A stretch of DNA of 64,000 nt from Rugalucina vietnamica (lineage: Eukaryota > Mollusca > Bivalvia > Lucinida > Lucinidae), in NCBI GenBank assembly GCA_964017185.1, contig OZ024870.1:24885621-24949620 (forward strand), given 5' to 3'. This document shows positions 57,383 to 64,000 of this stretch, piece by piece. The notes beneath the pieces were generated by a model that worked only from the letters and a program-made list of their open reading frames with translations, searched no databases and was not told the origin of the DNA. How positions within the stretch are numbered: position 1 is the stretch's first letter; each line of letters starts with the position of its first letter. The position numbers and the translations under genes are program-made.

Positions 57383-58545
57383 ATATTGTGTATTTCAAGA
57401 TGGTGGAAGGATGGATGGAAAGATAGTGAGTGTTGATAAAGATCTCAAACTAGGCACAAAACAATGAAACGGGTTGAAAGCAAATAACATGCAAGCTTTA
57501 ATGAGGAAACTTATAAGATGTAGAAGCTCAAGCAGCAGTATAAATGATCTTACAGTTGGTAATGATGAAGCAACAGCTACCATTTTAATTGACACTTGAG
57601 TGATTGGACAACAGCCAAGGTCATATGACATAGGCATAAACACATTAGTGCCTGAGTTTGCACTAGTGACAACCTCGACATTTGCAGATAAATATACAGG
57701 GGATATTCAAAGCAAAACGAAGAAAATATCGCAAACAAAGGTATATGTGGGTCAAATAAAAAGAAAATTATTTGTTCTATATCAGATGACTCGATTTGTC
57801 ATTTTATATACTTGTCTACTAATGATCCGTCAAAGTACAATGTGGATAATGTCCAAACTAACCCCAAAGTGAATGATGTTTGCCTGGTATGTGGTAGATA
57901 AAAAATTCAGCACAAAAATGTCACAAGACATGCAATTATTGTTCCGACAAAGTGTTGTACAGACAGTGATAGAAAACCAACCGTAGCGGATTAAACTGAT
58001 TAGTAAATTAGTGTAGCAGACAATCAGAATTCTAAGTTGATAGTTTAAAAGGGAGAAGATGACATGTACTTTCAGAAGTTTGCAAGGGTATTGTTATTGA
58101 AAGAAGTGATATGAAAAGCACCCAAGAAGAAGGGGGCACCCGTATGCAGCAAATGGTGTTGGCAGCACTTGAAAATCAGAAAAGGATTTCAGCCACTATG
58201 GATGTCACAGATGCATTTGTACTGTTATGTTTTCAGTACCTGACTCACAGGCTAAGCATTGTTGTGGTAAAGTAATCACCAGTGAAAGAGAGGTCTGCCA
58301 TGATTGATGTAGAGAAACAATAGGGAACAATAAAGCTATTGCTCCTCACCTGATTTAATTTGGTGTGCATGCCCTTTCTGGATGCGACACATCCAGCTAT
58401 CGTTATATCATTGGTAATGGCATTGTGATCAAGGTATTGCAGGATGGTCATTTACTTCCAATTCTGGGTGACACTGATGTCACATTATCTTTTGATTTCA
58501 AGAATAAGCCATGTGCTTATATGTGCCGCAGTTGCTGCTGAGCAG
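57383..58545 (+). pseudogene. Decayed EEADTR/GCDTTS nuclease-like family pseudogene
   Basis: Several frames on the plus strand preserve pieces in the right order. They are QEEGGTRMQQMVLAALENQK (58124-58183), MDVTDAFVLLCFQYLTHRLS, SPVKERSAMIDVEK, and VHALSGCDTSSYRYIIGNGI followed by LQDGHLLPILGDTDVTLSF (about 58355-58480). This matches the EEADTR, DTDVFVLL and HALTGCDTTS signature of a multicopy invertebrate family thought to carry a PIN/FEN1-like domain, known to me by recall. At least two in-frame stops and frame changes break it. Upstream (57600-57872) an open stretch with VCLVCGR nearby may belong to the N-terminus. Not functional. Confidence 0.45.
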
Positions 58546-59689
58546 GACTTGGTTGTACAATCTTCGTTCTTGCCAAGACAACAATGTATGCATAAATAAA
58601 CAGACAGCTGTGTTTTAAAATTGTTTACATGCGATTTGAACATTTATCTTTCATACCATTATGTTGGTCTAAACAATCATTATAAAGGCTAGTTTTACCT
58701 TTTTTCTTCTTCATGACTAGAAGACATATAATGGTGCTTTACAATTGTGTAAAATTGTATTTTGTATGATACATATTTGTTTGGTATGTTTGCATTGTGG
58801 TTTAACAACATTAATAAACAATCAGTCATGTTGAGATGGAGCTTATATTTCTTTGGTATGAACCAGTACTATTATAACCAGCACCATGGAAAGGTTAGCA
58901 TGTCATGCACAACTCTGTGGTGGCGGGCTCAAACACCAACCTCTCAATTCAGAGTATGACATTCTACCATAGGCTACTGTGTCGTCTCACAAACCTTTGT
59001 GATTCTTGTGTAGCTTAATATATATACGGGCCAAGATCTGACAAGAGGGGTCTTATGTCCTAAAAATTCAAAATAACAAATGTGAAAGACCAGGTTTAGC
59101 TGAGTATTTCCTGAAATCTCCATAAATATATGATAATCAAAAGGTGTGTAGCTGTTGCAATCTAAACATGACGCCATGAAAAATGTTGATGGCGTTTTGA
59201 CATTGATGTTGTTAACGTCTTTATACCAGTCGGCAGTGTACTGAAAAAATCTATGACTGAAATTCTCAAACTTGTATGTGTTCCTTGAAGTTCAACACCT
59301 ATACCACTGTTCAGATTATGAAATAGGCACACATTCACACACTGTTTGATAAAATATGTACAACAAAGAGCGTACCTTTTCTAAAATGAGGGTGTTCCTT
59401 ATGGCGCAACGGTTGCCATGGCAATATGCGTGATACTAATATCTTTGTTTCATAAGATATGATATGTGTCTTGGATTGTTTTTCAATATTAAAACAGGTT
59501 GGAATAAATATCTTAATATATTATCTTAGTTCTCTACCTACTGCTGTATTACGTTCCTTGGACACAGAGGACAACAAATCTTACGATTCTGAGAAATCAG
59601 AAAATTATGATCGGTTTACAAACATTTTATAACCAATATTTGATATATTTGGCCCTCTGGACAATACATGTACTGGTCTTTGTATCGAA
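58546..59689. other. Noncoding DNA
   Basis: No gene or repeat recognised. Confidence 0.4.
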
Positions 59690-59860
59690 AACCGTGTTAA
59701 AAGTTGCAAAAGTATAGTAATTCTCTTTGGCTCCATGTTGCCAAAACTGTAGGGTCACTGATGAGGCTTAAGAAGCCAAAACCATGGTGTGGTCCATCCC
59801 ATTTCTCATTCATATGTTCTTTGCTCTTAAATGATCTTAGTTTTAATTTTTATTTACTGT
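59690..59860 (+). mobile_element. Hammerhead-bearing PLE-type fragment
   Basis: Matches 50220-50410 in reverse orientation. The motif at 59752-59795 has stem I GGGTCA/TGGTCC (fully paired with two G-U), CTGATGA at 59758, stem II GGCTTAAGAAGCC and stem III ACC/GGT. The GAAA core reads AAAA and H17 is G at 59789, both expected to block cleavage. Confidence 0.65.
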
Positions 59861-60384
59861 AATGCGCGAATCGCATCAAAGAGTTTGTTCTTATAGGTAT
59901 AACAAGAAACATCTTTAAAAAAGATAATTGTCGAAGATTAATATCTGTTCTGCAATAGGGTACAAGATGCAGGAGAGAGAGACAGACAAACAGACAGACA
60001 GACAGACAGTATGACTCTTGCAGAGCCAACTCCAGACATGACTGAGAGGAAATGCTTTCAAATGTCCTTACGGCGAGAGTCCTTAAGAGTCGCTGGACCG
60101 AAACGACTCGTTCTGTTGAGCAGAGCCTTTGATCCGAACACGCCTATATTTAATGGAGAAAATCCGAACGCATCTTATCTACGATGGCCTGCATGGATCA
60201 TAAAATTTCAAAATCCACAGATTTTAGATTTTAATTTTTCTTTGCAAAAGCTTTCGTCACACAAAAAGCGATTAAAATGAATAACAATAAGGACCAATGA
60301 TGGCTTGTATAGTAAAAAACATCATCTTGAAGTACTTTTTAAAGAGATGCAGTTTGTTGCCTTTTTCATCGTCCATATGGGAAA
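59861..60384. other. Noncoding DNA with (GACA)n
   Basis: A (GACA)n microsatellite lies at about 59983-60010. The open frame at 60011-60280 has no recognisable motif. Confidence 0.45.
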
Positions 60385-60705
60385 AGGTACAAGAAGGCAA
60401 AGATCAGGAAAAGGCGCAATCAGAAAAAGATTCCCACTCCAAAAAGCCGAATGAGCAGCTATTTTCCCAATAGGTGGCCACTCAGTTACCTTAACTTAAC
60501 TAAAACTATGAAAACACACATAAGGTTCCAAAAGCACAAAAATTTTAAACATCAAAATATAAAACAAAAAGAACCACCACAGAAGTATCGCCTTGGAACG
60601 ATCAGTAACACAAAGTTACTGGCGGGCTTAAACCGGTTTTACAGGCGCCTATCCTCGCCCTCAGCTTCTGCTGTGGTTCATAACATTTAGTTAGTTCTTC
60701 GGTGA
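60385..60705 (-). mobile_element. 5'-truncated PLE 3' UTR
   Basis: GGTACAAGAAGGCAAAGATC, AGCCGAATGAGCAGC, AATAGGTGGCCACTCAGTTA, AGTATCGCCTTGGAACGATC and AGCTTCTGCTGTGGTTCATA. Confidence 0.78.
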
Positions 60706-60779
60706 AGTATAAAGTATTTTACTCATACAACTAAACACAAAGGTAACTCACCGATGCGTAGTTCCAGGTTTCCAAGGCA

Positions 60780-61230
60780 CTAGATCCGTGGATATATATA
60801 ATAGGCTGAAACGTGGTAGTTGTAGCTTTCTGCGATGCAGGTAAGATGGCGTAGCCGAGCGGAGCCTTCGTCACCGAAAACCCGGATGCAGGTCAAAAAT
60901 GATCTGAGATGTCTTCGACAAAAAGCGCCACTGGTACTCAGTGGATATGGGCAGATAAGAATGACACGTAGTACACGTACGCAGCATGATACGCCGTACA
61001 CTCCCGGTAAAATTAAAACAACATATTTCGCGTTTCTCCGCAACCATGGCAAACGCGAAATTTTCATTTCTCGGAGAAACACCGCGAAATAAGCCAGGTA
61101 GACAAAATCGTCTGCGCGAAATTCCTCGGTGTTTCTCGGTGAAATTTCTCGGTGTTTCTCCGAGAAAGGCAATTACCTTGATTTGTCGATCAAAGTCGGT
61201 TTCGCGGAGTTTCTCGGAGGAATTTTGAAA
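60780..61230. other. CpG-rich island with GTTTCTC/GAGAAAC repeats
   Basis: Unlike its AT-rich surroundings this stretch is rich in CG. 60815-60990 includes GATGCAGGTAAGATGG, a good splice-donor context. 61020-61210 is built from direct and inverted copies of CTCGGTGTTTCTC and GAGAAACACC, plus the hairpin ATTTCGCGTTT/AAACGCGAAAT (61025-61061). Open frames on both strands (130 codons on minus, 80-85 on plus) have no recognisable domain. It could be a promoter/first-exon region or a repeat; undecided. Confidence 0.4.
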
Positions 61231-61387
61231 ATGAGTACATGTATGATCATTTTTGAATAAATATAAAACATTTAAATTTAAGTTTTTTCAAGTATGTAAC
61301 TTACGGATATTACGTATTTGTTTAGATGGATTATAATCCATATTTGATGTGTTGTTTACATTAAATTTTATAAAGACCTTTATCACC

Positions 61388-61621
61388 TGTGTTTTGTTTC
61401 ACACCATCTACGATTACCCGATCTTTGAACATAAGAATGGATGCGAAACTCATTTAATATTTAAGGGCGTCATTAGGTATTCGTAGCTTGAGCAGTGTCC
61501 ATATTTAATGTGTTTTGTTTCACACCATCTACGATTACCCGATCTTTGAACATAAGAATGGATGCGAAACTCACTTAATATTTAAGGGCGTCATTAGATA
61601 TTCGTAGCTTGAGCATAGTCC
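61388..61621. repeat. Two-copy 121-bp tandem repeat
   Basis: 61388-61508 and 61509-61621 are near-identical (TGTGTTTTGTTTCACACCAT to CGTAGCTTGAGCA), period 121 bases, with two or three differences. Confidence 0.92.
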
Positions 61622-61677
61622 TTTCCGACAAATAATGAAATAATCACACTTCCAGTGAACATATGGATAATCAGTAT

Positions 61678-61960
61678 CCAGGAAAACATGTCCGTGAAAT
61701 GTGTACTCCCTTACACCCCACTTTCATGTACAAAATCTGGGGTTTGCAGGGGTCATGTATACCTATTGTTCTTATTTTTGATCAACATATTGTGAGTATT
61801 AGGTAGAACCGCCTCGGGGATACGGTGCTAAGGTGTACCGTACAATTAATGTTTTGAGCAAAATTATTAAGATGTCAAAAATTTTCCATGAAATTTTCAA
61901 TTTTGCTTTCGAAAAAAATCTCTATACATGTATACTGCATGGGCAAGTTTTCGAAATGAA
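61678..61960 (+). mobile_element. Palindromic-core MITE, copy 6 (diverged)
   Basis: CCAGGAAAACATGTCCGTG, ACCCCACTTTCATGT, TCTGGGGTTTGCAGGGG, a decayed core (AGAACCGCCTCGGGGATACG) and right end GCATGGGCAAGTTTTCGAAATG. Confidence 0.82.
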
Positions 61961-62700
61961 TAACATTTGATCGAAGGTATTCAATTCTGTACAGTAGCAA
62001 TGATTTAATAGGCTGTTTGCTTTTATTGCATGCATGTCAGGATAAACACGGGCCATCAAAAGAATAAACCGGCCGCAACTTTTTCTTTGCGAAGCAAACA
62101 CACTAGCTTTAAGACCACTGCGGCCAGTCTTATTAAATTTTCGTACCTTAGTCGTCCGCCAGCATTACTTGGTAAGCTGTTAACGTACATGTACTAACCG
62201 TGATCACATATTAAGATTATGGCTCAATATAAAACACAAATGATTTGACCACTCGTACATGTATAATGGTACGTATTATATCGAACCTACATGTAGGAGG
62301 AAGGAATTTTCGTAAAAAAAGTTATTTTCCATGAAAAACCACAAAGCCGTATAAATCTTGAACTTATGGGATCGCCTACATTGATACCCTTTCGCCCTAA
62401 TCCATGCATGGTTTTAACAACAAAAATAGTCAACAAAACTTACAGAAATTACTGTTGACTTATGTGGCATACTTGTAGAGTGGGGGAGACAGAATCACCA
62501 GGAGGTGTGTTTCAGCATGCATGTGTACTTGATGACACTGCTCCTTCGCATGATTAGAAAACTGTCTGCCGTAAAGTGAAATATAAAATCAAGCAAATAA
62601 ATAATGCCGACCGTGAAGCGAACACTGTCATATGACTTCATCCCAACTGACGGCTTTGTAAATCACCTAAATTTATTGACGAACATGCATCATTAAAAAT
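61961..62700. other. Noncoding DNA
   Basis: No gene recognised. Confidence 0.4.
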
Positions 62701-62934
62701 GAGCCGTCTCGTGAGAAAACCAACAATGTGGTTTTCGAACAGGTCTGACACAAACCAGGCTGTTCAAGCACAGAAGTTGGCTAGAGGCTGGAAATTCTGG
62801 ATTTAGAAAGCAGACGAATCGTACTGTCCGTATGGCGTAAACAAGGGCGCTGATCGGCTTCGTAGATACGGCGAAGCTGATCAGCGCCTTTGGTTTCGCA
62901 TATGCAGATTGTTTGTTTTGTCATGAGGCGGCTC
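62701..62934 (+). mobile_element. GAGCC-type MITE (copy 3)
   Basis: A 234-bp element with TIRs GAGCCGTCTCGTGAGAAAAC and GTTTTGTCATGAGGCGGCTC and flanking AAAT on both sides (62697-62700 and 62935-62938), consistent with a 4-bp target duplication. The internal hairpin (GGCGCTGATCGGCTTCG / CGAAGCTGATCAGCGCC) is at about 62847-62888. Confidence 0.88.
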
Positions 62935-64000
62935 AAATCATTCTTGAGTAATAAGTTTTTAGTTTCCATTCTTATTTTATTCCACGAATTTGAAAGTTAT
63001 ATGGCATAATTTCTTTATAACATCACAGACAATAATGGCAGAAGCGCTTTCTGAAGGGGAGGTTTCATTCACTTCTAAAGATTTCTTAAGAATTCCATAC
63101 TGTTAAGTTGCATATATGCATGCACATGTACTTTGAAACGAAAAGTGTTTTGGTCGTTTAGACTAGAGATTGATAATTAATTTGACAGTTTGACCTTAAA
63201 AATACATTTACATGTATGCTATTTCTTGTGCAAGATTGCGGTTTGTGTGGATCATTGTAAATGTACATGTTTATTCAGTCGCGAAAATTTTAATGGTATT
63301 AAATTTTTATTTCGCTCCTTCTATAAATCTCAATAATTTTATTAGACAAGAAAAATGCATTATGTGCAACAGACACATTTGTTTTGGACACGCTGTTTAA
63401 ATAGTTCGCACAGTGCATCAGGTGAGAGGCTGAAATCTTACTTTTATTTAAATGTGCGTGAATTAGGGAAAATGTCGGTTATTCTTTTCTTTTTTAGGAC
63501 GTTAGTAACAGCAATATTGCAAAGTGATTTTAGTACTAATGCACATACATAGTTTGTGTAGACGGTCCCGGTATTTTTCAAAACCGACACCAAAATATAA
63601 GGCCATGCATTAGTTTTCGTGCAAAATGAGTGAACCCGTTCCTGCTTTCTACGCAAACATTAAGTTTAAGCGCAAATTAGCTTTCGTATTCGCAATATTA
63701 TCGTTTTATGTTGGTTTCGTATAGGATATTTAAACATGCAGTTTCTACATGGAGTCGGAATGTCAAAGGCTGATTGTTTCTTTGGTTCGTTGTAATCTAA
63801 CATGATCGACTGGTTTTCTTATGATATGTTAGAAGCCCGCTTCCACTACCAGGATCCCTACATTCGATGTCCGGGGTGTAGTATTACGAAAATTGCCCAT
63901 GCGATATACAAAAAGCGTCACCCTCGCTAAATATTGCATGAATAAATAAATAAATAAATAAATAAATAATAAACAAGAAAAGATTTTTTTTCAGCTGCAA
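62935..64000. other. Noncoding DNA with (AAAT)n
   Basis: An (AATA)n microsatellite lies at about 63939-63969. 63875-63905 (GTATTACGAAAATTGCCCAT) is a probable right-end scrap of the palindromic-core MITE in reverse orientation. No gene recognised. Confidence 0.45.

Noticed and set aside
58245-58451. Minus-strand open frame over the 58-kb pseudogene
   Set aside because: It is the shadow of the plus-strand fragments with the GCDTSS motif.
60780-61172. 130-codon minus-strand open frame as a gene
   Set aside because: Overlaps plus-strand frames of similar length in a CG-rich repeat patch where stops are rare; no recognisable domain.

Overview
This is a gene-poor, AT-rich stretch of an animal nuclear genome, most likely a bivalve mollusc or another lophotrochozoan. 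The evidence is indirect: a Penelope-like (PLE) reverse transcriptase with a long conserved 3' UTR, tRNA-derived SINEs whose 3' part ends in a GACGTTAAAC-type tail, and many small hairpin MITEs. I find no convincing intact host protein-coding gene and no convincing intact tRNA or rRNA gene. Almost everything I can name is a transposable element, a piece of one, or a repeat.

Layout. (1) 1-18774 is a direct duplication: 1-8664 and 10101-18774 are nearly identical by eye. Their offset drifts from 10100 to 10121 and back to 10109 through small indels. They are separated by a 1.4-kb joint (8665-10100) made of an inverted PLE reverse-transcriptase fragment and a third copy of an ~835-bp repeat. Each unit holds a promoter-like foldback element, a pair of ~520-bp inverted repeats, a PLE with a hammerhead-ribozyme-like motif and a SINE in its 3' UTR, a TTAA-flanked MITE, the ~835-bp hairpin repeat, and a second PLE 3' fragment. 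(2) 18775-28139 is mostly unrecognised AT-rich DNA with a 1.9-kb TIR element (21041-22938), a GAGCC-type MITE and a palindromic MITE. (3) 28145-30973 is a 2.8-kb element with 67-bp TIRs beginning CACTGTG and an exact 5-bp target duplication. It contains a MITE that is itself split by a PLE fragment. (4) 31000-42000 has a further TIR element, two copies of an AGCTCACnTGAGC repeat and a ~1-kb-armed inverted repeat (35277-41327). (5) 42000-64000 is a mosaic of palindromic MITEs, 5'-truncated PLE 3' ends in both orientations, a dispersed copy of the promoter-like element with an open first-exon-like stretch (42848-43276), and a decayed pseudogene of an EEADTR/GCDTTS-type nuclease-like family (about 57383-58545).

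How the parts relate. The PLE appears to have supplied most of the dispersed copies, mainly as 5'-truncated 3' ends; the hammerhead motifs fit known PLE biology. SINEs and MITEs used PLE sequence and each other as landing sites, so insertion order can be read in several places. The uninterrupted MITE at 52475-52933 serves as an empty-site comparison for the split copy at 28944-29902. The best candidates for something undescribed are the CAC-ended element with a 5-bp duplication, the foldback element carrying a CRE/CCAAT promoter and splice donor, and the hammerhead-bearing, apparently endonuclease-less PLE.
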